Part shown: positions 7,922 through 17,106 of the stretch, piece by piece
Layout of the letters: every line of letters starts with the position of its first letter
Position numbering within the stretch: position 1 is the stretch's first letter
Assembly (NCBI RefSeq): GCF_009864005.1
Contig: NZ_WEZQ01000018.1
Location: forward strand, 1 to 61,134
Source of the DNA: Furfurilactobacillus milii
GTDB taxonomy: Bacteria > Bacillota > Bacilli > Lactobacillales > Lactobacillaceae
Direction of reading: 5' to 3'
DNA length: 61,134 bases
Position numbers and translations under genes: made by a program
The notes under the pieces: model-generated
Seen by the model: only the letters and a program-made list of their open reading frames with translations
Told to the model about the DNA's origin: nothing
Databases searched by the model: none

Positions 7922-10162
7922 TCACTCCCTTTTACTGTGAGTTGAACGATTAGCAAACTTCAAAAATTGCGATAATTGATCACCTGTAGCACCGAGTGTC
8001 AGTACATGTCGTATTGGCATATTCATCAGAAATGCCGCCCCTGGACCTGCAGCCCGTAACTTTTCAAACACGACATCTAAGCCTGATTTGGCAGCGGCCG
8101 GGGCCAGTGACGAATCATCCATCACGTCATTGATGTAACTATCTAATGTTACCCGGTCTTGTGCGGCGCCCCAGTTCAACTGGATCGTCTTCTGCAGGCG
8201 GATGTCGTCTGAGGCAGAACCAACCAGAATGTCGTAACTGCCGTTGTCGACCCGCCACCCTGGCTTACTTTCGTCATACCAACTGAATGCACGACGCGGC
8301 AATGTTATGCTGACTAACTGGCTTTCACCAGCATCCAGCGTTGTTTTTTCAAACCCTGCCAGCGTTTTAACCGGCATTTCAACGGTGCTGGCATGATTGG
8401 CTACATAAACTTGAACAGCTTCGCGACCACTTCGTTTGCCAGTGTTCGTGAGCTTAAATGTCACGGCAACTGAATCGCCTTGGTCTACGATTTTTAATCC
8501 AGAGTACTTAAAAGTCGTGTAGCTAAGGCCGTGACCAAACGCAAATCTGACTGGCTGCTGTTTTACGTCATAATAGCGATAACCGACAAATAGCCCTTCA
8601 TGATAGTTTTCTTCACTGTAACTGCGAGCAAACGTGCCATAGGTGGGATTGTCCGCCAACTTTAACGGAAAGGTCTCAGCTAATTTACCAGATGGATTCA
8701 CTGCTCCGGATAAAACATCCCAGGTTGCCTCGCCAACCGCTTCGCCAGCTAAATAAGTCTCCAAAATAGCAGGCACCTTATCAGCCCATGGCATTTCAAC
8801 AACAGACCCGTTTTCAAGTACAACAACGACATGTGGATTGACTCTCAAAATTCGTTGAAGCAGGGCTACTTGTGCTTCTGGCAAGGACATCGTCGTTTTA
8901 TCGAATCCCTCAGATTCCATTGACTCTGGAAAACCGGCAAAGAACACGACTTTATCTGCATTTTGCGCATTGGCCACCGCTTCATCGATCATGGATTGGT
9001 CTGCGTCGTCGCCGTCAATTGCGTACCCGGGCGCATAAGTGATTTCGTTTGGCAAAGCACGGGCGGCATCCAATGGTGTGACGACCTGATAAGCATTCAC
9101 GTGGGAACTACCACTGCCTTGATAACGCGGTTGGTTAGCAAACGCACCGACGATGGCTAGCCGATCTTGCGGTTTGATCGGCAGCATGTCTGACTCGTTC
9201 TTTAACAAAATGAGCCCATCGTCAGCTGCTTCACGGGCCTTAGTATGTTGTTCATCCATCGGATACGGCGAGACTTCTTGGGTATTTCCCCATTTTTCAA
9301 CGGTCTTTAAGACGTACAGCACTGCCCGATTCAAGGTTGCTATGCTTAGTTCACCACTTTTGACACCGTTGATTACAGCATCTTCTGATTCTGGTGAGTG
9401 ACCTGGCATCTCTAGATCCAAGCCAGCTCTCAAGGCTGCCACTTGGTCAACCACAGCACCCCAATCTGACAGAATTAGGCCATCAAATCCCCGCTCGTGC
9501 CGCAAAACGTCCGTTAATAACCACTGATTTTGGGAGTTTAATGTCCCATTAATGGCGTTATACGACACCATTACACTAGCTGGATGCACATCGGCCACGA
9601 CTTTTTCAAACGCTTCGAGGTAAATTTCTCGCAGTACCCGTTCGCTCATGTTGGAGGAGTTGGTAAAACGTTGGCTTTCACGATTATTGGCCGCAAAGTG
9701 TTTGATGCTGACACCCACGCCCATCTCTTGAACACCCCGCACATACGCGGCTGCTATTTCTCCCGTCAAATATGGATCTTCAGAGAAGTATTCAAAGTTG
9801 CGGCCAGCCAACGGACTTCGTTTGATATTCATGCCAGGCCCCAGCAATAAACTGATCTGCTCGTGACTGGCGGCAGTGCCGAGCGCTTTACCGGTGTCAT
9901 GCATCATCTCGCGGTCAAACGTACTAGCGGCCAGCGCCGACCCAGGAAAATTAACGGCCGTTACACTCTTATTAACGCCCGTCGCATCAGTTCCTTCTTC
10001 CTGTTTGCGCAATCCAGAAGGCCCATCTGTCATCATCATCCGCCCAACATTGAGCCGCTGAACGCCAGCGGTGTACCAAAAATCTTTACCAGAAACTAGT
10101 GCGGCCTTTTCAGCCAGTGTTAACTGATCGACAAAAGCCTCATCAACTTTAAATTGTTTCAT
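7922..10162 (-). CDS. Glycoside hydrolase family 3 beta-glucosidase
   Basis: 746 aa, the usual length for three-domain GH3 enzymes. The N-terminal barrel carries the nucleophile aspartate in LSDWGA (about Asp233) and KHFAANNRE near 155. A C-terminal fibronectin-III-like domain is seen at REAVQVYVANHAS to LAGFEKT. There is no signal peptide, so it acts in the cytoplasm on beta-glucosides or oligosaccharides brought in by the adjacent carrier. The ATG at 10162 has GAGGTG 7 nt upstream; the frame could begin at a GTG nine bases earlier. A cre-like site at 10243-10256 suggests catabolite repression. Confidence 0.9.
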   Translation of the reverse strand: MKQFKVDEAFVDQLTLAEKAALVSGKDFWYTAGVQRLNVGRMMMTDGPSGLRKQEEGTDATGVNKSVTAVNFPGSALAASTFDREMMHDTGKALGTAASHEQISLLLGPGMNIKRSPLAGRNFEYFSEDPYLTGEIAAAYVRGVQEMGVGVSIKHFAANNRESQRFTNSSNMSERVLREIYLEAFEKVVADVHPASVMVSYNAINGTLNSQNQWLLTDVLRHERGFDGLILSDWGAVVDQVAALRAGLDLEMPGHSPESEDAVINGVKSGELSIATLNRAVLYVLKTVEKWGNTQEVSPYPMDEQHTKAREAADDGLILLKNESDMLPIKPQDRLAIVGAFANQPRYQGSGSSHVNAYQVVTPLDAARALPNEITYAPGYAIDGDDADQSMIDEAVANAQNADKVVFFAGFPESMESEGFDKTTMSLPEAQVALLQRILRVNPHVVVVLENGSVVEMPWADKVPAILETYLAGEAVGEATWDVLSGAVNPSGKLAETFPLKLADNPTYGTFARSYSEENYHEGLFVGYRYYDVKQQPVRFAFGHGLSYTTFKYSGLKIVDQGDSVAVTFKLTNTGKRSGREAVQVYVANHASTVEMPVKTLAGFEKTTLDAGESQLVSITLPRRAFSWYDESKPGWRVDNGSYDILVGSASDDIRLQKTIQLNWGAAQDRVTLDSYINDVMDDSSLAPAAAKSGLDVVFEKLRAAGPGAAFLMNMPIRHVLTLGATGDQLSQFLKFANRSTHSKRE

Positions 10163-10242
10163 TTTTCGCACCTCATTTGTCAGATATGTTTAACAATCGT
10201 CTTTTCAGACACATGCTAAACCGCAGCAAACGGCGCTCGCAT

Positions 10243-10256
10243 TAAAAACGTTTTCA
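10243..10256. promoter_or_regulatory. cre-like catabolite repression site
   Basis: TAAAAACGTTTTCA differs at one base from the CcpA consensus TGNAANCGNWNNCA. It lies about 80 nt upstream of the GH3 gene, as expected for a carbohydrate operon. Confidence 0.55.
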
Positions 10257-10431
10257 TTTCAATAAATAACAGTATTAATATTTCCGGGGCATAGTTAGGT
10301 CACCATCTTTTAAAACTACTGATAACTTTCTTAAGAAAAATTCCTGTTACCGTTTTAATAATCAACTTTAAGGCCTTTTAAAGGTCGAACCCTGATAGTG
10401 AGGCTAATCTTGATTTGATGGAGGTTTGCCT

Positions 10432-11676
10432 ATGTTAACTGTAAAAGAAATCGATCCTACCGAATTTATGTCGTTTGAACAACATTGTCCCACCGGGAAT
10501 TTTTATCAAACCATCTGGCAACAACAAGTCTTATTACGGGAACATAACCTCACCACGTTTCGTGGCCTATATGAAGACGATGAATTAATTATGGCCGCAC
10601 TATTGGTCGGTCGAAAAATTCATTTCGGTTATCGGTTCGAAGTATACGGTGGACCAGTGATTGCACCGAACAAAGTCAGTGTCGCCCGACTACGCGTCTT
10701 TCTTGCCGACTTGGAGCAATATGCCTTTCAGCATCAAGGACTCGAATTGAAGCTCGTGCCGAATCTAGACTGTCACGTTCTGGATAACGACGGTACAATC
10801 ATTGATTCGCAAAATGAAGCACTAACGCAAGCGCTCTCCGAAATCGGCTACCGTTACGCTAACTTCAAGTCAGCTGGGTATAAGACCGCTGCGCATGCTA
10901 ATCACTACGTTTATAAAAAGGATCTAAGTCACTTGAACGCTGATACCTTGACCAAAAGTTATAGTTCTAAAGCACGCTATAACCTTAATAAAGCCAAAGA
11001 GTTTGGCGTCACCCTCCGACAAATTCCGTTTGATGAACTCAGTGAATTTAAATACAACACCAATAAAACGGCTGAGCGGCTGCACTTTAAAGACAAGCCA
11101 CTCGCTTATTACCAAGATGCTTTTGAAACGTATGGCAACCGCGTCCAGTTTGTCGTGGCTGAACTGAATTTGGACAATTATATTGCCATTTATCAGAAAA
11201 AAATCACGCACAACGATGCACAAATAAGTGAACTTATCGCCAAACGTAAAGGTTACAACGAAGCCAAGATTGCTGAACTCAAGCGGCAATCAAATAATCA
11301 CACGCGAAAAATCGCCCAGGCTAAAATGTTTGCTGACGAATATGGCACGACGTTAAATATCGCCGGTGCAATGTTTATCAGCCAACCACAAGAAATGGAC
11401 TATGTTTTCAGTTACACAAACGAAGAATTCAAAATGTTTCGTGGCCCATTTCTCATTCAGGATGCCATGATGCACGAAGCAATCAACCAACACATCCAAA
11501 CGTACAATTTTCTCGGTATTGCCGGTGAGTTCGATGGCTCTGATGGCGTGTTTGAGTTCAAAAAGGGATTTAATGGTTATCCAGCGGAAGAAATTGGGGA
11601 ATTTACCAAGATTTTACGACCAGCAAAATACCAAATCATTTCAACATTAAGAGGACTTAAACAGCTCGTTTCTTAA
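10432..11676 (+). CDS. Fem-family peptidoglycan interpeptide-bridge aminoacyltransferase
   Basis: 414 aa, the FemA/FemB/MurM size class. Such enzymes transfer amino acids from aminoacyl-tRNA to the stem-peptide lysine of lipid II. Two GNAT-like lobes are recognisable: an N-terminal one with GNFYQTIWQQ near 20 and YGGPVIAP near 78, and a second lobe with YNLNKAKEFGV near 185 and the conserved end YNFLGIAGEFDG to VFEFKKGFNGYPAEEIGEF. A charged helical arm (about residues 245-300) resembles the coiled-coil arm of the family. GGAGG at 10420-10424 lies 7 nt before the ATG, so the upstream TTG is not used. Which residue it adds is not readable. Confidence 0.88.
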   Translation: MLTVKEIDPTEFMSFEQHCPTGNFYQTIWQQQVLLREHNLTTFRGLYEDDELIMAALLVGRKIHFGYRFEVYGGPVIAPNKVSVARLRVFLADLEQYAFQHQGLELKLVPNLDCHVLDNDGTIIDSQNEALTQALSEIGYRYANFKSAGYKTAAHANHYVYKKDLSHLNADTLTKSYSSKARYNLNKAKEFGVTLRQIPFDELSEFKYNTNKTAERLHFKDKPLAYYQDAFETYGNRVQFVVAELNLDNYIAIYQKKITHNDAQISELIAKRKGYNEAKIAELKRQSNNHTRKIAQAKMFADEYGTTLNIAGAMFISQPQEMDYVFSYTNEEFKMFRGPFLIQDAMMHEAINQHIQTYNFLGIAGEFDGSDGVFEFKKGFNGYPAEEIGEFTKILRPAKYQIISTLRGLKQLVS

Positions 11677-11748
11677 AAATTCCCCTCACTATTTCAAATG
11701 TGTGCTGCTTGTTAACAGTTAAATTACGCAACAAATAAATAGTCACGC

Positions 11749-11919
11749 TTGTGAATTTTGTTTATTATCTATGAAAGCGATTCCGTGAAAACAGCAAGAT
11801 AATAACTAGCATATAACCCTTGCAATAATCGAGTTTGTGAATCATTAAAAATGGTCTTGATAATTGTAACTTTTATAGTTATAGTTTATTTGTGAATGAG
11901 TTGTTAAATGTTTTCACAA
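11749..11919 (+). promoter_or_regulatory. Promoter of the alcohol dehydrogenase with repeated TTGTGAAT / TTTCACAA motifs
   Basis: TTGATA (11857-11862) and TATAGT (11880-11885) are 17 bp apart. TTGTGAAT occurs at 11749, 11835 and 11890, and the inverse TTTCACAA at 11912-11919. The last forms a near-Rex operator with TTGTTAA at 11901 (Rex consensus TTGTGAANNNNTTCACAA, here one base longer). A weak cre-like sequence lies at 11772-11785. Regulation by the NADH sensor Rex is inferred from the motifs and from the nature of the gene. Confidence 0.6.
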
Positions 11920-11943
11920 ATAATGAAAGAAGGTTTTTCAGTT

Positions 11944-13116
11944 ATGGCTGAACGTAGTTACGATTTCTTAATGCCAAGTGTTAATTTCTTTGGCCCTGGT
12001 GTCATTGAAAAGATTGGTGACCGTGCCAAGATGTTAGGCATGAAGAAACCTGTTATCGTCACTGACAAGTTTTTGGAAGGTTTGAAAGATGGTGCCGTTC
12101 AACAAACTTTGGCTTCATTGGACAAAGCTGGCGTTGATTACGTTGTTTACAACAATGTTGAACCAAACCCGAAGATCCGTAATATTAAAGAAGTTAAGAA
12201 GTTATATGAAGAATCTGGTGCCGACTCAATCATCACTGTCGGTGGTGGTTCTGCTCATGATACTGGTAAAGGTGCCGGTATCATCCTGACAAACGGTGAC
12301 GACATTACTAAGTTGGCCGGTATTGAAACCTTGGACAAGGCTTTACCACCATTGATTGCCGTTAACACGACTGCCGGAACTGGTTCAGAATTGACCCGTC
12401 ATGCCGTTATCACGAACGAAGAAACACACTTGAAGTTCGTTGTTGTTTCATGGCGTAACATTCCGTTGGTTTCCTTCAACGACCCAACTTTGATGTTGGA
12501 CGTACCAGCCGGTTTAACTGCCGCAACTGGGATGGATGCCTTCGTTCAATCCATCGAACCTTACGTTTCCGTTGACCACAACCCAATCACAGACTCACAA
12601 TGTATCGAAGCGATCAAATTGATCGAAACTTCCTTACGTGAAGCCGTTGCAAATGGTCACAACCTGGAAGCTCGTACTAAGATGGTTGAAGCTGAAATGT
12701 TAGCCGGAATGGCCTTCAACAATGCTAACTTAGGTTACGTTCACGCCATGGCTCACCAACTTGGTGGTCAATATGACGCCCCACATGGTGTCTGCTGTGC
12801 ATTGCTGTTGCCTTACGTTGAAGAATACAACATCGTTGCTGACCCAGAACGCTTTGCTGAATTAGCTAAGATCATGGGCGAAAACACTGATGGTTTGTCA
12901 ACTCGTGACGCCGCTGAATTGTCCATCAAGGCCATGAAGCAAATGTCACAGGATGTTGGTATTCCAAAGTCCATCAAGGAAATTGGTGCAAAGCCTGAAG
13001 ACTTTGAATTGATGGCCGAAAACGCCTTGAAGGATGGGAACGCCTTCTCCAACCCTCGTAAAGGTACTAAAGAAGATATCATCAAGATCTTCCAAGCAGC
13101 TTACGACGCTAAATAA
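11944..13116 (+). CDS. Iron-containing alcohol dehydrogenase
   Basis: 390 aa, group III metal-dependent alcohol dehydrogenase; interconverts an alcohol and aldehyde with NAD(H). The GGGSAHDTGK nucleotide motif lies near residue 97, and metal-binding Asp and His residues lie in TGMDAFVQSIE (near 195) and NLGYVHAMAHQLGGQYDAPHG (near 265). The codon use is strongly biased (TTG, GTT, GAA, AAG), typical of a highly expressed gene. The chosen ATG is preceded by GAAGG; the longer frame from 11908 contains the operator region. Substrate (ethanol, 1,2- or 1,3-propanediol) cannot be decided. Confidence 0.9.
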   Translation: MAERSYDFLMPSVNFFGPGVIEKIGDRAKMLGMKKPVIVTDKFLEGLKDGAVQQTLASLDKAGVDYVVYNNVEPNPKIRNIKEVKKLYEESGADSIITVGGGSAHDTGKGAGIILTNGDDITKLAGIETLDKALPPLIAVNTTAGTGSELTRHAVITNEETHLKFVVVSWRNIPLVSFNDPTLMLDVPAGLTAATGMDAFVQSIEPYVSVDHNPITDSQCIEAIKLIETSLREAVANGHNLEARTKMVEAEMLAGMAFNNANLGYVHAMAHQLGGQYDAPHGVCCALLLPYVEEYNIVADPERFAELAKIMGENTDGLSTRDAAELSIKAMKQMSQDVGIPKSIKEIGAKPEDFELMAENALKDGNAFSNPRKGTKEDIIKIFQAAYDAK

Positions 13117-13152
13117 GTTTTAACAAGACACATTAAATTTAAGTAGTAACCG

Positions 13153-13194
13153 AAAATAGTGATCATCCAAAATGTTGGATGACCACTATTTTTA
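13153..13194. terminator. Bidirectional terminator
   Basis: AAAATAGTG plus ATCATCCAA pairs with TTGGATGAC plus CACTATTTTT. It serves the alcohol dehydrogenase and the convergent immunity-like gene. Confidence 0.9.
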
Positions 13195-13211
13195 TGCCTC
13201 AAAATTACTTT

Positions 13212-13573
13212 TTATCGCTTAGGAATCTTTTCTAACAGACTGTAGAATTGTGATTTGTCAGAGTAATCTGCCATGTAGACGCCATTTAGCCCTGCCTTTT
13301 GACCAATCGTCTCCAGTTCAATGACCAGATTTTCTTGGTCGGATGGAAAATCAATCTTAGCCTTCAGCGCCTGACTTCTAATATAGTTGACGAGTCTGTT
13401 AACCAGCGCTTCGGGATTTTTGACATCATCCATTTTTTTGTATGACGTAATAACACATCTGTGATATCACGTAATTCCGAAGACTGATCTTTTCGAACAA
13501 TCAACTGATTGTATAAATCATCTATGTATTGCTTTGCGTTTGCTCTAACCGTTAAATCCTTGTCTGTACTCAT
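13212..13573 (-). pseudogene. Bacteriocin immunity protein (enterocin A immunity type), frameshifted
   Basis: Two overlapping frames make up one small helical protein. The N-terminal part begins MSTDKDLTVRANAKQYIDDL with AAGGAG upstream and runs to RHTKK. The C-terminal part continues as MDDVKNPEALVNRLVNYIR and ends LLEKIPKR. Adding one A to the seven-base A tract (T7 at about 13433-13439 on +) joins them into about 120 aa. The four-helix pattern and the ending resemble the EntA-immunity family, which protects against class IIa bacteriocins. No bacteriocin gene is adjacent. The family call is by eye. The indel may be real or a homopolymer sequencing error. Confidence 0.55.
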
Positions 13574-13743
13574 ATAATCGCTCCTTTTTAGGTATTAGTA
13601 GAAAAATATTGTTGTATAACTATACTTTTCCTATTGTAAACGTTTTCTAGTGAGAGAGAAAGACGCAATGTTCCCAAACGGTGTTTACAATTGTAGCAAC
13701 AGCATGATAGCGTTGAATAATATCAGTGTAAAAGGCGGGCATC

Positions 13744-14622
13744 ATGAAAAAGACATCGTCATTAAGTGGCCATATTGGGGCACTCATTACCATTTTTCTG
13801 TGGGGTACAACGTTTATTTCAACAAAAGTACTGTTACGCAGTTTTCAGCCGGTAGAAATTTTACTCATTCGTTTTATCATTGGTGCAATCGCATTATTCC
13901 TCATTTATCCGAAAATTTTTAAGTTTACGTCGTGGAAACGTGAAGGAACGTTTGCACTTGCCGGTTTGCTAGGAATTTCACTTTATTACTTGTGCGAAAA
14001 TCTAGCACTGACATACACACTTGCAGCCAACATTGGGGTCATCGTCTCCGTTTCTCCGCTCTTCATCGCCATTTTATCCGCTGTGCTTGATCACAAACGA
14101 TTATCAGGTAGTTTCATGGCCGGTTTCGTATTGGCAATCGCCGGCATCGCACTCATTTCATTTAACGGAACCGGTGGCACCGGTCATGGCAGTATCATTG
14201 GTGATATATTGGCATTATTAGCGGCCGTCGTTTGGGCATTGTATTCATACATTGTGACACGCATGAACACTTTTCACTACAATTCGTTTCAAATGACGCG
14301 ACGCACATTTATTTACGGTATCATTTTCATTCTGCCGATTTTCTGGCTGACCCATGGCAGCATTAATCTTTCCACCCTAGCAGAACCACTAAACCTGGCC
14401 AACATTCTGTTCTTAGGGTTGGGCGCCTCCGCGCTATGTTTTCTACTATGGACCTTTGTCGTGCAAAAACTCGGTCCTGTACAGGCCAGCATCTACCTGT
14501 ACCTCGTCCCCGTCGTCACGGTAATCGCCGCGTGGCTCATACTGAAGGAACCAATTACACCAACGATGATTGTCGGCATCGTGCTGACTATTGGTGGGTT
14601 GGTGTTATCGGCGAGAAACTAA
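13744..14622 (+). CDS. EamA/DMT-family transporter
   Basis: 292 aa with ten hydrophobic segments in two repeated EamA halves (about 10-140 and 155-290). The first half shows GTTFISTKVLLRSFQPVEIL; the second ends in a TM9-10 hairpin, PVVTVIAAWLILKEPITPTM. Drug/metabolite transporter superfamily; the substrate is unknown. AAGGCGGGC lies just before the ATG. It points toward the trailer end of the CRISPR array, about 50 nt away. Confidence 0.88.
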   Translation: MKKTSSLSGHIGALITIFLWGTTFISTKVLLRSFQPVEILLIRFIIGAIALFLIYPKIFKFTSWKREGTFALAGLLGISLYYLCENLALTYTLAANIGVIVSVSPLFIAILSAVLDHKRLSGSFMAGFVLAIAGIALISFNGTGGTGHGSIIGDILALLAAVVWALYSYIVTRMNTFHYNSFQMTRRTFIYGIIFILPIFWLTHGSINLSTLAEPLNLANILFLGLGASALCFLLWTFVVQKLGPVQASIYLYLVPVVTVIAAWLILKEPITPTMIVGIVLTIGGLVLSARN

Positions 14623-14669
14623 CAAACAAAACTAAACCAACGAAATTGTACGTAGTTTCCTTAAACTTT

Positions 14670-16091
14670 ATTCTCAGGTCTATTGATCTGACATACATCT
14701 AAAACATATCGTTGAACGCTGCAGACTTTTCTTCGGTTCTTAACCCTATTGATCTGACATACATCTAAAACATAAGGACGATGGTGCTTATCGTATGTGG
14801 AGTTCTTAACCCTATTGATCTGACATACATCTAAAACTAGCTCCGTAAATGACAACCTTGCCAAATTGTTCTTAACCCTATTGATCTGACATACATCTAA
14901 AACGCCCCGAGGGGTCACAAGTCTACCCGGCGCGTTCTTAACCCTATTGATCTGACATACATCTAAAACATATTGCGCGTGTATTCGTTGTTGAAATTGG
15001 TTCTTAACCCTATTGATCTGACATACATCTAAAACTTGCCATTATTGGTAATTTAATTATGAGCCGTTCTTAACCCTATTGATCTGACATACATCTAAAA
15101 CGCACGTTCCCAACTGTCGACGTCGATATAGGTTCTTAACCCTATTGATCTGACATACATCTAAAACACCGCAAAAGCTGGCATGACGATGCCTAAGGTT
15201 CTTAACCCTATTGATCTGACATACATCTAAAACATTTTTTATGGCAAAAACCAGGGGAAAATTGTTCTTAACCCTATTGATCTGACATACATCTAAAACA
15301 CCAGCGCATGAAATAATTTCAACAATTGCGTTCTTAACCCTATTGATCTGACATACATCTAAAACCAGCTTTCTGCCGCACATCGGGCAATAATTGTTCT
15401 TAACCCTATTGATCTGACATACATCTAAAACATGCAGATTGACCAGGCACTAGATTGGCTGGTTCTTAACCCTATTGATCTGACATACATCTAAAACGCG
15501 TCACGGCAACGAATACCGTCCGTTAACGTTCTTAACCCTATTGATCTGACATACATCTAAAACACGGCTAAGGCTGGTATGACGATGCCTAAAGTTCTTA
15601 ACCCTATTGATCTGACATACATCTAAAACCAGCATTTAGAATTACGCCTAAATCTGCAAGTTCTTAACCCTATTGATCTGACATACATCTAAAACGCAAG
15701 CTATATACAGACCTTGGCGACAACGGTTCTTAACCCTATTGATCTGACATACATCTAAAACCAGAAGATAAAGAGGGTATCGGTCTAACTCGTTCTTAAC
15801 CCTATTGATCTGACATACATCTAAAACAGACCATGCCTCAACAAAGTTGAAACAGGTGTTCTTAACCCTATTGATCTGACATACATCTAAAACCCGGCGC
15901 AAGTCCATTCAACTTTTACCGTCGTTCTTAACCCTATTGATCTGACATACATCTAAAACTGAATCAAGCGGTAGCTCAAAGTACGTATTGTTCTTAACCC
16001 TATTGATCTGACATACATCTAAAACCTAAGTGGGATCAACAATGTAAAAATTATTGTTCTTAACCCTATTGATCTGACATACATCTAAAAC
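14670..16091 (-). CRISPR. Type II-A CRISPR array, 22 repeats and 21 spacers
   Basis: The repeat is 36 nt, in transcribed orientation beginning GTTTTAGATGTATGTCAG and ending GGGTTAAGAAC. All 21 spacers are exactly 30 nt, so the period is 66 nt throughout. The copy at 14670-14705 is degenerate at its 3' (transcribed) end, marking the trailer; hence the leader side is at 16091, next to csn2, and transcription runs on the minus strand with the cas genes. Newest spacers are near 16026-16055. Spacers at 15168-15197 and 15564-15593 are related to each other. The repeat pairs with the anti-repeat of the tracrRNA at 18049-18069. Confidence 0.98.
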
Positions 16092-16120
16092 CGTTTTTCT
16101 ATCACGCCTTTTTAACCTTG

Positions 16121-16789
16121 TTAACTACGCCAATCAACAAAATCGGCATCAATGAAAGTATAATCGCATTGCTTAAACAACTCGTGACGGTCGCGGTCTG
16201 AGAATTCTATTAGAAGCAATTGGGTCCCAATCGTTTCCACTAACTCCTCCAGCTGACAAAACTGGGTGACGTTGAGATAATGGCTCAGATTAGTTTGAAC
16301 AATAATTCGATGCTCATTAATTTCAGAAAAAGTTTTAATTAACGCTTCTATTTTAGCATATGGATCCTTAGACACGTCATCGGAAAATGATAATCCTGTA
16401 TTCTTCAACACTGTTTCGACATCGAGTATCGGTTTAACTTCCAAAGGCAAATCCATTAAATAACTGGCTTCAAGCACATGCGTATTCAGTTGCCTAGCTT
16501 CATCGGCCATGTTTGACCACTCATCCCCAATAACTGTTCCAAAATGCAGTAGTACCTTTCGTAATAATAGTTTATCGAGATTCACATCTAGTATTAAATC
16601 GCCTGTCCACTCACAAAGCTTTGTCACTGGTAGCAATTTCCATTCCTTATCACTAACATGGACAAAATCGATTTCATCCCTAAAACTTTGAATCAGTTTT
16701 AAGTATAAGTTTGAACTGGCAACATCAATTACTGAAATAGTACTGTCCTTCAAAGTAAAGGGTTTAAAAGACGCAAAAGCCAAGTTCAT
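16121..16789 (-). CDS. csn2: Type II-A adaptation protein Csn2
   Basis: 222 aa, the size of the short Csn2 forms. Csn2 is a tetrameric ring that binds DNA ends and works with Cas1, Cas2 and Cas9 in spacer acquisition. Its identity rests on position (last of cas9-cas1-cas2-csn2, before the array) and on an overall fold pattern MNLAFASFKPFTLKDSTISV to TLLLIEFSDRDRHELFKQ resembling the family. Its ATG overlaps the cas2 stop by 4 nt. Only 29 nt separate its stop from the first repeat. Confidence 0.9.
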   Translation of the reverse strand: MNLAFASFKPFTLKDSTISVIDVASSNLYLKLIQSFRDEIDFVHVSDKEWKLLPVTKLCEWTGDLILDVNLDKLLLRKVLLHFGTVIGDEWSNMADEARQLNTHVLEASYLMDLPLEVKPILDVETVLKNTGLSFSDDVSKDPYAKIEALIKTFSEINEHRIIVQTNLSHYLNVTQFCQLEELVETIGTQLLLIEFSDRDRHELFKQCDYTFIDADFVDWRS

Positions 16790-17106
16790 ATAATCAACGT
16801 CCTTTCAGCTGAATTTCGCAAATCTTCTTTTGGAGAACCAACGAGAAAGTTCATCGCTTGATATTGTTTTTCGGTGACCATTAAAGTCTGAACAATCCCT
16901 TGTAATGGGGTCACCATTGCAATTCTTTTTTCCATCAATTCGGCCGACTGCCGTGTCACACAAACACGCACATATATGGAATATTGAATCATCAAAAATC
17001 CTTCGTTAATTAGTGCCTTTCGAAAATGACGATAATTCCGACGATCTTCAGTTGTATCCATTGGTAAATCAAACATTACCATTAATCGCATGACTCGATA
17101 CCTCAT
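16786..17106 (-). CDS. cas2: CRISPR-associated endonuclease Cas2
   Basis: 106 aa. The ferredoxin-like start MRYRVMRLMVMFDLPMDTTE carries the conserved Asp after the first strand, followed by RNYRHFRKALINEGFLMIQYSIYVR, typical of type II Cas2. It forms the Cas1-Cas2 integrase. The ATG at 17106 has GGAGG 6 nt upstream; the longer frame to 17145 lies inside cas1. It overlaps the cas1 3' end by 38 nt and csn2 by 4 nt. Confidence 0.95.
   Translation of the reverse strand: MRYRVMRLMVMFDLPMDTTEDRRNYRHFRKALINEGFLMIQYSIYVRVCVTRQSAELMEKRIAMVTPLQGIVQTLMVTEKQYQAMNFLVGSPKEDLRNSAERTLII

Noticed and set aside
14661-15908. Reading frames inside the CRISPR array encoding a repeated LDVCQINRVKN motif
   Set aside because: They are only the translation of the 36-nt repeat with 30-nt spacers (66 nt is a multiple of three), so no stop arises. 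No RBS or start context.
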